From positions 186,001 to 250,000 of the forward strand of contig NZ_CTDX01000014.1 of NCBI RefSeq assembly GCF_001375515.1: 64,000 nucleotides of DNA, written 5' to 3'. The notes below the pieces were generated by a model, which saw nothing but the letters and a program-made list of their open reading frames with translations, did no database searches and was not told the origin of the DNA. The position numbers and the translations under genes were made by a program. The number at the start of each line of letters is the position of its first letter. Position 1 is the first letter of the stretch. This DNA is from Bacillus kwashiorkori (lineage in GTDB: Bacteria; Bacillota; Bacilli; Bacillales; Caldibacillaceae). This document shows positions 33,546 through 42,965 of the stretch, in pieces.

Positions 33546-33638
33546 TATAACACCCCCTTATTAAACAATTGTTTACAACCTAAACATTTATTAACTTTAG
33601 AATATCACATACATATACAAAACACAACAAAAAATTAC

Positions 33639-33652
33639 GGGGGACAGTCCCC
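33639..33652. repeat. GGGGAC palindrome repeat, copy 3
   Basis: gggggacagtcccc lies about 95 bases upstream of psuK, in the spacer toward the MCP gene. Confidence 0.6.
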
Positions 33653-33741
33653 AACAATTCGAACAATTAGTAAAATTTCCACCTCTCGTTCATACAAAAA
33701 GAGCAGTGAAGAAAGTTCCTCACTGCTTGCTTTTTTATATA

Positions 33742-33793
33742 AGACAAATTACTTTAGTGCTTTACCACTTTAGTGTAGTGGGGGACTGTCCCC
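33742..33793. repeat. GGGGAC palindrome repeat, copy 4 (long form, inverted)
   Basis: actttagtgctttaccactt, then ggggactgtcccc (33781-33793). Reverse-complemented, it matches the extended copy 1 (palindrome plus a tract of ctaaagtg units). It lies 6 bases from the end of the MCP gene. Confidence 0.6.
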
Positions 33794-33798
33794 TTGCA

Positions 33799-35583
33799 TT
33801 AAAGTTTGAATTGGCGGATTAGTTCGTTGAGTTCTCCAGCTAGTTTGGATAGTTGTTCGGTGCTTACGGTGATTTCTTCCATAGAGGCTGATGTTTCTTC
33901 GGTTGCTGCAGAGGTTTGTTCAATACCAGCAGCTGATTCTTCAGCAATGGAAGCAATTTCTTGAATGGATTGATTCATCTCATCACTTTCCTTCGCCATT
34001 TCGGATAGGGCAGAGGAAATCGTTTGAATATTATTCACCATATCATTTACAGAATCACTTATAGAATGGAATGTATTGTTCGTTGAACTAATTTTTACCA
34101 ATCCTTGTTCTACTTCTTCATAGCCAATTTGCAATGCATTTGTTACGTTATCGTTTTCTTTTTGAATATTTCCGACGATATTTGTAATATCCTTCACAGA
34201 CAAAGCTACTTGTTCCGATAATTTTCTAACTTCATCTGCAACTACGGCAAATCCGCGTCCGTGTTCTCCAGCCCGAGCAGCTTCAATGGCCGCATTTAAT
34301 GCTAGTAAATTTGTTTGGTCGGCGATATCTTTAATCACATGCACTAAATCTGAAATTTGACGGGATTGAACATCCAAATTTTGGACTTTGACAACAACAT
34401 CTTTTACAATTTGATCAATTTGTTCCATTTGTTTCGTTGACTCTTCCATTAACTGGTTGCCTTCTGCAGTCATACTAATAACGAGATTAGATGATTGTTT
34501 CACTGTTTCTCCGTTTTGATTAGCTTCTTGCAACTTGGAAGCAAAGGCCTCAATTATTTTGGCTAACTCACTAGAATTACTAGCTTGTCTTTCAGAACCA
34601 GATGCTAATTCTTGCATTGTTGCTACCACTTGTTCCGAACCTAATTTCACATCATTTGCTGATTTTGATAATTCTCCACTATGATTCGTAACAATCTCTG
34701 AAACTTTAGCGATTTGTTTGATCATCGTTTGGAAGTTAGTAATCATTTTGTTCATAGAAGTTGCTAATTTGGCAATTTCGTCTTTTCCTTCATAATCTAT
34801 CGCTGCAATAGTCAAATCACCACTAGCGATTTGATCACAAACATTTACCACTTTATTCAAATTACGAGAAACTATTCGACTAATTAAAAGGACTAAAAGA
34901 CCTCCGATAACGAGAGCAGTAATCGTTGCCATTACAAGAATACTTAAAGTTTGTTTTTGACTTTCTAACGACTTCGTTACGGCCTCTGAACTGTCTTCTT
35001 TCAAATATTCCACTAAATATTCTAGGGATCCGATGGAATGATCGCGGATATTATTTACTCTTACAGCGTGCAGACCATTCATAAAGGCAGTGCTTGATTG
35101 TCCTTTCGCTTCCGTATAAACATCAAACAGTACTTTATTATTTTCCACGACTATAGTGAAGAGTTCTTTATAGTTAGATTTCGTCATAGATTCATCTAAT
35201 TCATCTAACAAGGTATTTATATGAGTTGTCTTTTTCTCAAATTCTTCCATATCGGACTTACTTTGTTTTTCTAAGTAGTTTGACAAACTAATAGTTTGAC
35301 TATAAATGGATGACTGTATTTCGGATATTTTAAAAGCTGTATCTTGACTCTTTTCTTGTTCCTTCATTTGATTTCCAAGACCGATAACAAAATAAGAAAC
35401 AATAGTAGTAGAAATAAGGAATAAAATGAAGACACTTATCAAACTAACCCCGTATTTCCCACCAATCGTTAAATTTCTAAAGAAGTTAAGTTTATTAAAA
35501 AAGTGAACCTTTTTCTGTTTCGGTTCTTTTTGTTTCTGTTTTTGGTCTTTCTTAGTATTAATTTTCAGCCGTTTTTTCTTCAT
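33799..35583 (-). CDS. Methyl-accepting chemotaxis protein
   Basis: A 594-residue chemoreceptor. After a very basic cytoplasmic leader ([20 protein letters not shown]), TM1 is about residues 40-66 and TM2 about 212-236; the loop between (about 145 residues) is helical, like a four-helix-bundle sensor. A HAMP domain follows (about 237-290), then the signalling hairpin with tip [20 protein letters not shown] (about 425-445) and [14 protein letters not shown]. It should bind CheW/CheA and direct swimming to an unknown ligand. ATG 35583 follows AAAGGGGAG. No other chemotaxis gene is in the window. Confidence 0.93.
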   Translation of the reverse strand: MKKKRLKINTKKDQKQKQKEPKQKKVHFFNKLNFFRNLTIGGKYGVSLISVFILFLISTTIVSYFVIGLGNQMKEQEKSQDTAFKISEIQSSIYSQTISLSNYLEKQSKSDMEEFEKKTTHINTLLDELDESMTKSNYKELFTIVVENNKVLFDVYTEAKGQSSTAFMNGLHAVRVNNIRDHSIGSLEYLVEYLKEDSSEAVTKSLESQKQTLSILVMATITALVIGGLLVLLISRIVSRNLNKVVNVCDQIASGDLTIAAIDYEGKDEIAKLATSMNKMITNFQTMIKQIAKVSEIVTNHSGELSKSANDVKLGSEQVVATMQELASGSERQASNSSELAKIIEAFASKLQEANQNGETVKQSSNLVISMTAEGNQLMEESTKQMEQIDQIVKDVVVKVQNLDVQSRQISDLVHVIKDIADQTNLLALNAAIEAARAGEHGRGFAVVADEVRKLSEQVALSVKDITNIVGNIQKENDNVTNALQIGYEEVEQGLVKISSTNNTFHSISDSVNDMVNNIQTISSALSEMAKESDEMNQSIQEIASIAEESAAGIEQTSAATEETSASMEEITVSTEQLSKLAGELNELIRQFKL

Positions 35584-35733
35584 GGTGCTCCCCTTTCAAA
35601 AATTTCAATAAAATGTATGCGCAAACAAACGATATTTTTTATTATACTATGCTTTATGTTAAATTGGACATTGAAATTTAAATTATTTGTGAGAAAATAC
35701 GCAAAGGTTATTCTCTGTAAAAAAAATCACTAA

Positions 35734-36726
35734 TTACCGTCTCGGGAAAATTTTTCGGTATTCTTTCGGTGTAAGATTTTCGTGCTTTTTAAAGATCTTA
35801 GTAAAATAACTTGGTTCATTAAAACCTAACTGTTCACTAATTTCAGCTATCGTTAAATTAGTTTGATTTAGTAAGGATTTTGCCATTTCCAGTTTTTTTA
35901 GAGACACAAACGCAGTAAAGTTCATACCAGTTTCTTTTGTAAAAAGCCTACTAAAATAGCTAGTACTTAGATGACATAGTTTAGCCATTTGTTGTTGTGT
36001 TACCTTTTCGTTTATATGTTTTTCTAAATAATTAAAAGCCGGTTGCAACACAGAGTCGTTGTTAAAAGGTGGTTTAAATTGCAATACTTGAGCACTTTCC
36101 TCCCATTGATTGAAACAACTTTCATTTACTGTATCATAGTTACTAGTACCATTTGTTTCTTCTTTTCCTAGCATCTCGATAAGATAATTTTTTTCCATCG
36201 CTTCTTGAACGATATAATTGCAAAGGTTATACAACATTTGCACACTCTCTTTCATTTTTGAGTATGGCATCTTTGGAATTTGATGAAATAACTTCGTTGT
36301 ATTGTCCTTTATCATAGCAAATTTCCCTTGATTAGTTTGAATCGTTAGCATATGTTCAAGAGCACTATCTTCATCATCTGCCATTTTCACTTCACCTGCC
36401 ATAATAGCACCGACGTATTTATCCTCGATTGTTATCGGAATAGCTATATCAACAATCCCCCAATGGCATAAATAAATATACGGTGAATTACCTCTAACCG
36501 CTTCCAATCCCCCTCTAGCATCACATTTCTCGCAAAGCTTTCGTAACTCCGGGTCACTTCTCATCTTGTGACAAAAAGGTCGGACATTACTATGCTTCGT
36601 CACTGGATTTCCTTTATAATCAATAGTTATAATTGCCAAATTAGTTACGGATGATATTGAATCTTGCATTGTTTGCCACTTATTTAAATCAAAAATATTC
36701 TTTAATTCCAAGTACTTTGTATTCAC
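35734..36726 (-). CDS. PocR-domain AraC family transcriptional activator
   Basis: A 330-residue regulator. Residues about 8-170 form a PocR ligand-binding domain (SVTNLAIITIDYKGNPVTKH, CHKMRSDPELRKLCEKCDAR with clustered Cys, YLCHWGIVDIAIPI). Residues about 225-328 form the AraC DNA-binding domain with two helix-turn-helix units (MAKLCHLSTSYFSRLFTKET and IAEISEQLGFNEPSYFTKIF). PocR-type domains are known or predicted to sense small diols or related compounds; the divergent gene encodes a 1,3-propanediol dehydrogenase, so regulation of that gene is likely. GTG start at 36726 follows AGGAGG. Confidence 0.88.
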   Translation of the reverse strand: MNTKYLELKNIFDLNKWQTMQDSISSVTNLAIITIDYKGNPVTKHSNVRPFCHKMRSDPELRKLCEKCDARGGLEAVRGNSPYIYLCHWGIVDIAIPITIEDKYVGAIMAGEVKMADDEDSALEHMLTIQTNQGKFAMIKDNTTKLFHQIPKMPYSKMKESVQMLYNLCNYIVQEAMEKNYLIEMLGKEETNGTSNYDTVNESCFNQWEESAQVLQFKPPFNNDSVLQPAFNYLEKHINEKVTQQQMAKLCHLSTSYFSRLFTKETGMNFTAFVSLKKLEMAKSLLNQTNLTIAEISEQLGFNEPSYFTKIFKKHENLTPKEYRKIFPRR

Positions 36727-37040
36727 TATAAAGCCTCCTATTATTGGGATAACAATAATAGCAAATTAGATTGTTCATATATTCACAATATAAATAAAGT
36801 ATAACATATGAATACTAGTGAATGTGAAAAAAACGATAAATATCCTAGAAAAACAACTTTTTCGTAAAATCAATAGCTTTGTAAATAACAAAAAAGTCCT
36901 ATTTCAAAAAAGAACAACAAAAAAATACAATAAATATGTGTAAATATTAGACAAAAGAGTCTAATGTAAAAGTCTAGCACGAATAGTAGACTAATAAATA
37001 GAAAGATATTACTAAAAAAAGATAAAGTGAGGTTCATGCG
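36727..37040. other. Divergent promoter region of the PocR regulator and dhaT
   Basis: A 314-base AT-rich spacer. It presumably carries both promoters and operator sites, but no box pair or repeat is convincing. No gene. Confidence 0.4.
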
Positions 37041-38195
37041 ATGTATGATTTTTTTATGCCTAACGTAAACTTTTTTGGACGTGGGGCGGTTAAAGTAACC
37101 GGAGATCGTTGTAAAATTTTAGGAGCAAAGAAGGCCTTAATTGTTACCGATCGTTTTTTAAGTCAATTGGCGGGTGGTCCAGTAGACAAAGTAACCGATT
37201 CATTAACAGCATCAGGAATAAGCTATGTTATTTATGATGGGGTAGAACCGAATCCAAAAGATACGAATGTTCTAGCAGGATTAAAAGTATATCAAGAAAA
37301 TGATTGCGACTTAATTTTAACAATCGGTGGCGGCAGCGCGCATGATTGTGGAAAAGGGATTGGAATTGCAGCAACTCATGAAGGTGACTTATATGAAAAC
37401 TATGCCGGAATTGAAACATTGACTAACCAGCTACCTCCGATTGTTGCTGTGAATACAACAGCAGGAACAGCCAGTGAAGTAACACGTCATTGTGTCTTAA
37501 CTAATACGAAGAAAAAAATAAAATTTGTTATTGTAAGTTGGCGGAATACTCCATTAGTATCGATAAATGATCCTGAACTAATGGTAGGTAAACCAGCTGG
37601 ATTAACAGCTGCAACAGGGATGGATGCATTAACCCATGCGGTAGAAGCATATGTATCTCTCGGTGCTAATCCAGTAACAGATGCACAAGCAATTCAAGCA
37701 ATTAAATTAATTTCTGAGAATTTACGCCAAGCAGTTGCCTATGGTGGAAATATTGAAGCTAGGGAAAATATGGCAAATGCCTCCCTTCTAGCTGGCATGG
37801 CATTTAACAATGCTGGACTAGGCTATGTTCATGCAATGGCTCACCAATTAGGGGGATTATACGACATTGCTCACGGTGTTGCTAATGCCGTACTGCTACC
37901 ACATGTAGAAAAGTATAATATTATTTCCAACCCACGTAAGTTTGCTCATATCGCAGAATTGATGGGTGAAAATATTGACGGACTATCAATTAGAGCTGCG
38001 GCCGATAAAGCTATTGCTGCAATTCAAAAACTATCAGAAGATATTAACATTCCATCAAGTTTAAGGGACTTAGGTGTGAAGGAAGAAGACTTTGAATTAA
38101 TGGCGAAATTAGCATTAGAAGATGGTAATGCATTTAGCAATCCGATTCAAGGAAAAATGGAGGATATAATAACCATTTTCCAATCAGCATATTAA
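37041..38195 (+). CDS. dhaT: 1,3-propanediol dehydrogenase
   Basis: A 384-residue iron-containing (group III) alcohol dehydrogenase. The NAD-binding GGGSAHDCGKGIGI (about 97-110), the strongly conserved NTTAGTASEVTRHCVLTNT, KFVIVSWRN, the metal-ligand ATGMDALTHAVEAYVS, and AHQLGGLYDIAHGVANA with its histidines match DhaT closely and distinguish it from butanol dehydrogenases. It reduces 3-hydroxypropionaldehyde to 1,3-propanediol with NADH; related Bacillus enzymes oxidise methanol and other alcohols. No glycerol dehydratase is near. ATG 37041 follows GTGAGG at modest strength. A clear terminator follows. Confidence 0.9.
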   Translation: MYDFFMPNVNFFGRGAVKVTGDRCKILGAKKALIVTDRFLSQLAGGPVDKVTDSLTASGISYVIYDGVEPNPKDTNVLAGLKVYQENDCDLILTIGGGSAHDCGKGIGIAATHEGDLYENYAGIETLTNQLPPIVAVNTTAGTASEVTRHCVLTNTKKKIKFVIVSWRNTPLVSINDPELMVGKPAGLTAATGMDALTHAVEAYVSLGANPVTDAQAIQAIKLISENLRQAVAYGGNIEARENMANASLLAGMAFNNAGLGYVHAMAHQLGGLYDIAHGVANAVLLPHVEKYNIISNPRKFAHIAELMGENIDGLSIRAAADKAIAAIQKLSEDINIPSSLRDLGVKEEDFELMAKLALEDGNAFSNPIQGKMEDIITIFQSAY

Positions 38196-38211
38196 AAATA
38201 TGTCTATAATG

Positions 38212-38247
38212 AAAACCCTGATTACTTTGAAAAATCAGGGTTTTTTT
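38212..38247 (+). terminator. Terminator after dhaT
   Basis: aaaaccctgatt pairs with aatcagggtttt, followed by a run of seven T. Confidence 0.88.
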
Positions 38248-38559
38248 ATGTGAAAATCAATAGAAAAAAGAGGGTTTTCCCTATTTGTGTAGAATTATCT
38301 AGAATGAGAGAATTGAAAGCGCTTTACTAAAAGGGGGTGTAGTATAAACGTCATAGTAAAATAACTTTTATCTTATAGCAATATATTCGTATTAGCAGTT
38401 TATTATTAAAAAAGCATTATAGTGAAGTGTCGCCATTTTATCTTATTTTTTAAAAGGGGCTGTTGAATTTAGTAATAGTTTCCGAAATGTGACTTTAATC
38501 GACAAACTAATAAAAGCAATTCTTTCTTAAGCAAAAAAATAAAAGGGTGGGAGATTTTT
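38248..38559. other. Intergenic region upstream of the GDSL esterase
   Basis: Contains a probable cre site (separate entry). aaaagggggtg at 38330 resembles a ribosome binding site but no gene follows. No other feature seen. Confidence 0.4.
38313..38328 (+). promoter_or_regulatory. cre site (CcpA) upstream of the GDSL esterase
   Basis: ttgaaagcgctttact fits the cre consensus WTGNAANCGNWNNCW and is nearly palindromic. It lies about 230 bases upstream of the esterase start, so control of that gene is uncertain. Confidence 0.5.
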
Positions 38560-39882
38560 TTGAGATTAATGAAACGAATCGTTTATTCTATTATTTCACT
38601 ATTATTCCTTGTTTCTTTCATGCTACCAAATCAGACATCAGCCAATTCTTTACGTGAAGAACAGCCGTTATTAAACTATGTTGCACTTGGTGATTCGCTA
38701 GCAGCGGGATATTTAAATGATAAAACTCGCGGGAAAGGGTACCCCGACTTTATCAAGTCTGAAGTGGAAAATAATACTGGTTATGTTGTTCATTTAAATA
38801 ATTTTGGTGTTGGTGGCTATCGAACTGTGGACGTTATCGAACAATTGAAAGATGTGAAAGTTCAGCAAGCGATTGCTGATGCTGATTTTATTACTTATGA
38901 TGCTGGTGCAAATGATGTTTTGGCAGTAATTGGCGATGTCACAAAATTTGATCCAACTGATGAACAATTATTAATAAAAATCGAGGAAACTATTAAACAA
39001 GTTGCAAAGAATATCGCTTTCACTTTATACCAAATTAAGACAATTAATCCAGATGTAGATATTTATGTAATGGGTTACTACAATGCACTTTACTTCCTGC
39101 CAAATATTCAAGAAATGGTAGAAATGTTAATTCATTCATTAAACAATGCGATTCAATCAGCTGTTTCTATGAATAAGGCAAACTATGTTTCCACACTAGA
39201 AGCTTTTGAAGGAAAATACGAAGAATATTTACCACTGCCAGATATTCATCCGACCGAAGCTGGCTATGTTGCAATCGCAGAACAATTTTTAGCACAAATT
39301 ACTCCGAACCTTGATGTATTGCCGGTCCTTTGGCATACAGGAATAGGTGCTCCAAGTGATGAGCTAGGATATAATACGAACAAATATTTAGACATAGAAA
39401 CACTAGATATTTATGAGAAAAAATCTAATCAATGGGAATTAGTCGACAATCTGAAATTTTATGATGGGGAAGAACTAAGTGGAAGTGGCGAACCAAGGGA
39501 AGAGATTGGAAACATTGGTGATTATTATTTGGATGAAGATACTAACCGAATATATATTAAAGTAGATGCGTCAACATGGATTTTCTTTGATGAATTAAAC
39601 GAAGAAGATGAAGAAGCAGGTAGTGGAAACGACGAAGAAACCGGTAACGAGGAAGACGAAGGATCTGAAAACGTAGAAGAGGATGACAACAAAGATAAGG
39701 ACACACAGACAGAAACCGGTGAACAGGAAGAAGATCAGACTAAAGATGGTGACAAACAAGGAGAAGGGGCAAAATTGCCTAACACTTCAATTGCAAGCAT
39801 GAATATTTTCGTCATCGGTTTATTCATGATTAGTGTTGCGTCACTACTGTACTTTGTTTATAGACGCAGGTTAGTAAATTAA
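38560..39882 (+). CDS. Cell-wall-anchored GDSL/SGNH esterase
   Basis: A 440-residue surface hydrolase. A signal peptide spans about residues 1-29. SGNH blocks follow: GDSLAAGYL (about 44-52, catalytic Ser), GVGGYRT, YDAGANDVL and DIHPTEAGY (Asp-His). A middle domain (about 255-345) and a long acidic Glu/Asp-rich spacer (about 346-405) precede LPNTS, a hydrophobic segment and the basic tail RRRLVN: a sortase signal. LPNTS rather than LPXTG suggests a class D-type sortase. TTG 38560 lies 7 nt after GTGGGAG; ATG 38569 is the alternative. Substrate could be a lipid or an acylated polysaccharide. Confidence 0.88.
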   Translation: MRLMKRIVYSIISLLFLVSFMLPNQTSANSLREEQPLLNYVALGDSLAAGYLNDKTRGKGYPDFIKSEVENNTGYVVHLNNFGVGGYRTVDVIEQLKDVKVQQAIADADFITYDAGANDVLAVIGDVTKFDPTDEQLLIKIEETIKQVAKNIAFTLYQIKTINPDVDIYVMGYYNALYFLPNIQEMVEMLIHSLNNAIQSAVSMNKANYVSTLEAFEGKYEEYLPLPDIHPTEAGYVAIAEQFLAQITPNLDVLPVLWHTGIGAPSDELGYNTNKYLDIETLDIYEKKSNQWELVDNLKFYDGEELSGSGEPREEIGNIGDYYLDEDTNRIYIKVDASTWIFFDELNEEDEEAGSGNDEETGNEEDEGSENVEEDDNKDKDTQTETGEQEEDQTKDGDKQGEGAKLPNTSIASMNIFVIGLFMISVASLLYFVYRRRLVN

Positions 39883-39891
39883 TAAAAAGAT

Positions 39892-39926
39892 AAGGACGGA
39901 GGTATATGCCTTCGTCCTTTTTTATT
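39892..39926 (+). terminator. Terminator after the GDSL esterase gene
   Basis: aaggacggagg pairs with ccttcgtcctt (one G-U), followed by TTTTTT. Confidence 0.88.
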
Positions 39927-40403
39927 CTTAATTAAAGTGAAAATATTCAACAATCTAGTAATAATCTTGAACGAATGGTCAACGATAAATAATAGGAAAA
40001 AATATTAATAAAAATATTTAGTCCTCCTGAAAATATGGATAGTAGGTTCACCTTGTTATTTACTGACAAAGACAAATTGCAATCGATTTTTCAAAGGGGA
40101 TTTTTGCTTTTGTTAACAGAAGTGTTTTTAGTAAAAGAAACAACTTACAGGTTGAAAAATTTCCCAATAATAGCAAAGAATAGTGAAAATTTCAACTTAA
40201 CTAGAAATGATAGGTAATCTTTTTTTGTATTGCTTGAAAGCGAAACCTTTGTTATATTAAGTAGTAAATAATTAGTTAATTTTACTAAAAATCAACTATT
40301 TATTCATGAACATAAAAATGAAGTCATCAGGCAATGGGATTTTTCTATTTATCGGTTGGAAAGGTTCAATTACTGTCTCATTGCAATAGATAGGAGTGTT
40401 ATT
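39927..40403. other. Intergenic region upstream of alpha-galactosidase
   Basis: AT-rich; carries the alpha-galactosidase promoter and cre site (separate entry). The short open frame at 40035-40217 has no ribosome binding site and is not accepted as a gene. Confidence 0.45.
40230..40258 (+). promoter_or_regulatory. Alpha-galactosidase promoter with overlapping cre site
   Basis: TTGCTT (40230) and TATATT (40253) are 17 nt apart. The spacer contains ttgaaagcgaaacct (40234-40248), a full match to cre consensus WTGNAANCGNWNNCW. CcpA binding there should repress the gene in glucose. Confidence 0.6.
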
Positions 40404-42590
40404 ATGGGAATTCAGTTTGATGAGAAAAAAAGAATTTTTCATTTGCAAGCAAAAGATACGAGTTATGTAATGGAAGTTGTTCGGGATGGTTTCCTCATTC
40501 ACTTGTACTGGGGTAAGAAAATTAATTCATATAATCAACCTAATCCAGTCCAATTGTTAGACAGGGGTTTTTCAGGAAATCCATACAAGGAGGATCGCAC
40601 TTTTTCATTAGATACTTTACCGCAAGAATATCCACAGTTCGGCAATACAGATTACCGAAAACCTGCGTATCAAATTCAATTAGAAAACGGCTCCACGATT
40701 TCCGATCTGCGATATACATCCCATGAAGTTTATCGTGGCAAACCGAAACTGGAAGGCATGCCTGCAACATATGCGAATGAAACAGAAGCTGAAACTTTAG
40801 CAATTACAATGGAAGATGCGCTGACGGGGTTACATGTTATATTAAACTATACTGTTTTTGACCAATATAATGTCATTACTCGTTCCGTTCGCTTTATCAA
40901 TAATGGCCAGGAATCTATTAAGTTGTTACGGGCATTAAGTAGTTCTATTGATTTTCATGATGCTGACTTTGACTTTTTGCATTTACACGGAGCCCATAAC
41001 CGTGAGAGATTTATCGAACGGGCACCACTTCGACCTGGTATTCAATCCATTGAAAGTTCTCGCGGGGCAAGTAGTCATCAACATAATCCGTTCTTTGCTT
41101 TACTAAGAAAGGATGCGACAGAATTTGCTGGTGAAGTTTTTGGATTTAATTTTGTCTATAGTGGAAACTTCTTAGGACAAATTGAAGTCGATCAATTTGC
41201 CAATAGCCGAGTGATGATGGGAATTAATCCTTTTGATTTTAGTTGGTTATTACAGCCTGGCGATTCTTTCCAAACACCAGAAGTTGTCATGGTATATTCC
41301 GACTCAGGACTTGGGGATATGTCCAGAACTTATCATGACCTTTATCGAGAGCATTTGCTCCGTGGTCAACATAAGCAGAAGGAACGTCCGATTTTAGTTA
41401 ATAACTGGGAAGCTACCTACTTTGATTTTAATGAGGAGAAAATCCTCGACATTGCAAAAACAGGGAAAGAATTAGGAATGGAACTTTTCGTTTTGGATGA
41501 TGGTTGGTTCGGCAAACGTGATGATGATACAACTTCATTAGGTGATTGGATTGTCGATCAAAGAAAGTTGCCAAATGGATTAAATACTCTTGCCAATCAA
41601 ATTAATGATATGGGTATGCAATTTGGGCTTTGGTTTGAACCGGAGATGATTTCTGTAGAAAGTGATTTATACCGTGAACATCCCGATTGGTGTCTCCATG
41701 TGCCAGGACGTAATCGTTCAGAAAGCCGCAATCAATTAGTTTTAGATTTATCAAGAGATGATGTTTGTGAAGAAATTACTAAACAGATTAGTAATATATT
41801 GGCTAGTGCTCCAATAACTTATGTGAAATGGGATATGAATAGACATATGACAGAAGTTGGTTCTGCACTGTTACCAGCGGAAAGACAAAGAGAAACAGCC
41901 CATCGTTATATGCTCAATTTGTATAAAATGTTAGAAGAGATTACAACAAACTTCCCTCATATTTTATTTGAAAGTTGCTCAGGTGGCGGTGGCCGCTTTG
42001 ACCCAGGGATGCTCTATTATATGCCACAAACATGGACAAGTGATAATACGGATGCAGTTTCCCGATTAAAAATCCAATATGGAACTAGTTTAGTTTATCC
42101 AATTGTGACAATCGGTGCGCACGTTTCAGCGGTTCCTAATCACCAAGTTCATCGTATCACCTCATTAAAAATGCGCGGTGATGTGGCAATGTCAGGTAAC
42201 TTTGGCTATGAGTTAGATTTAACGAAAATGACTACTGAAGAAAAAGAAATCGTCAAGGAACAAACAGCCCACTATAAAAAAATTCGTAAGCTAGTTCAGT
42301 ACGGTGACTTTTACCGCTTATTAAGTCCATTCGAAGGAAATGACACTGCTTGGCTATTTACTAATAAAGAAAAGTCGGAAGCAATCGTTTCTTATTACCG
42401 TGTATTAGCTGAACCAGCAGCACCAACGAAAGTGTTAAAACTTGATGGAATCGACGTAACGAAACAATATCAGTTAGTAGGCACTGATAAAATTTTCGGT
42501 GGTGATGAGTTAACATATGTAGGAATTAATATCCCTATAGAACTAGAAGGTGATTTCCAAAGTTACGTCTGGCATTTTCAAGCCATTTAA
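40404..42590 (+). CDS. Alpha-galactosidase, GH36
   Basis: A 728-residue cytoplasmic enzyme of the classic bacterial GH36 type. An N-terminal beta-sandwich (about 1-330) precedes the barrel: NNWEATYFDFNEEKI, LFVLDDGWFGKRDDDTTSLG, FGLWFEPEMIS, the nucleophile in YVKWDMNR, FESCSGGGGRFD, and the acid/base region WTSDNTDAVSR. It removes galactose from melibiose, raffinose and stachyose. ATG 40404 follows AGGAG; no signal peptide. It has its own promoter and terminator, separate from the operon at 45.9 kb, but its function is complementary. Confidence 0.93.
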   Translation: MGIQFDEKKRIFHLQAKDTSYVMEVVRDGFLIHLYWGKKINSYNQPNPVQLLDRGFSGNPYKEDRTFSLDTLPQEYPQFGNTDYRKPAYQIQLENGSTISDLRYTSHEVYRGKPKLEGMPATYANETEAETLAITMEDALTGLHVILNYTVFDQYNVITRSVRFINNGQESIKLLRALSSSIDFHDADFDFLHLHGAHNRERFIERAPLRPGIQSIESSRGASSHQHNPFFALLRKDATEFAGEVFGFNFVYSGNFLGQIEVDQFANSRVMMGINPFDFSWLLQPGDSFQTPEVVMVYSDSGLGDMSRTYHDLYREHLLRGQHKQKERPILVNNWEATYFDFNEEKILDIAKTGKELGMELFVLDDGWFGKRDDDTTSLGDWIVDQRKLPNGLNTLANQINDMGMQFGLWFEPEMISVESDLYREHPDWCLHVPGRNRSESRNQLVLDLSRDDVCEEITKQISNILASAPITYVKWDMNRHMTEVGSALLPAERQRETAHRYMLNLYKMLEEITTNFPHILFESCSGGGGRFDPGMLYYMPQTWTSDNTDAVSRLKIQYGTSLVYPIVTIGAHVSAVPNHQVHRITSLKMRGDVAMSGNFGYELDLTKMTTEEKEIVKEQTAHYKKIRKLVQYGDFYRLLSPFEGNDTAWLFTNKEKSEAIVSYYRVLAEPAAPTKVLKLDGIDVTKQYQLVGTDKIFGGDELTYVGINIPIELEGDFQSYVWHFQAI

Positions 42591-42674
42591 AGAAATTTGC
42601 CTATTTTTTATTTAAAAGTTCAACTAAATAAAAAAGTTTGATTTATACAAGTGCCATTCCCCAAATTGTGGAGT

Positions 42675-42719
42675 AAAGGACATTTTGATGATCATATCTC
42701 ATTGAAATGTCCTTTGTTT
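42675..42719 (+). terminator. Terminator after alpha-galactosidase
   Basis: aaaggacattt pairs with aaatgtccttt around an 18-nt loop, followed by GTTTTG. Confidence 0.75.
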
Positions 42720-42756
42720 TGCGATAACAGCTCTTATAGTAAAATATCTTGCTAAT

Positions 42757-42792
42757 CTGTCCCTTATAAGTTGATGTAAGGGACAGTTTTTG
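42757..42792 (+). terminator. Second hairpin terminator
   Basis: A perfect 10-bp stem (ctgtccctta / taagggacag) followed by TTTTTG. Confidence 0.75.
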
Positions 42793-42965
42793 TATTGAAC
42801 CTTACGAGTAAATAAATTTATCAACTATCATCAAAATATGGTAATGTGGTGATTGAATAATTAAACCAACCGTTACGATTACATTTTTCCCCAACATAAA
42901 TAATAAATAATTTCATATAGGAAAGTCGAAACTAATTGCAGTTTAATAAAGGAAAGGGGGATTTG

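Larger units (their letters stand above)
42591..42965. other. Intergenic region with two terminators
   Basis: Two hairpins (separate entries) lie between the alpha-galactosidase and selO. The remaining bases are AT-rich. No gene. Confidence 0.5.

Noticed and set aside
40035-40217. 60-codon open frame upstream of the alpha-galactosidase
   Set aside because: No ribosome binding site, no recognisable protein features, AT-rich chance frame.
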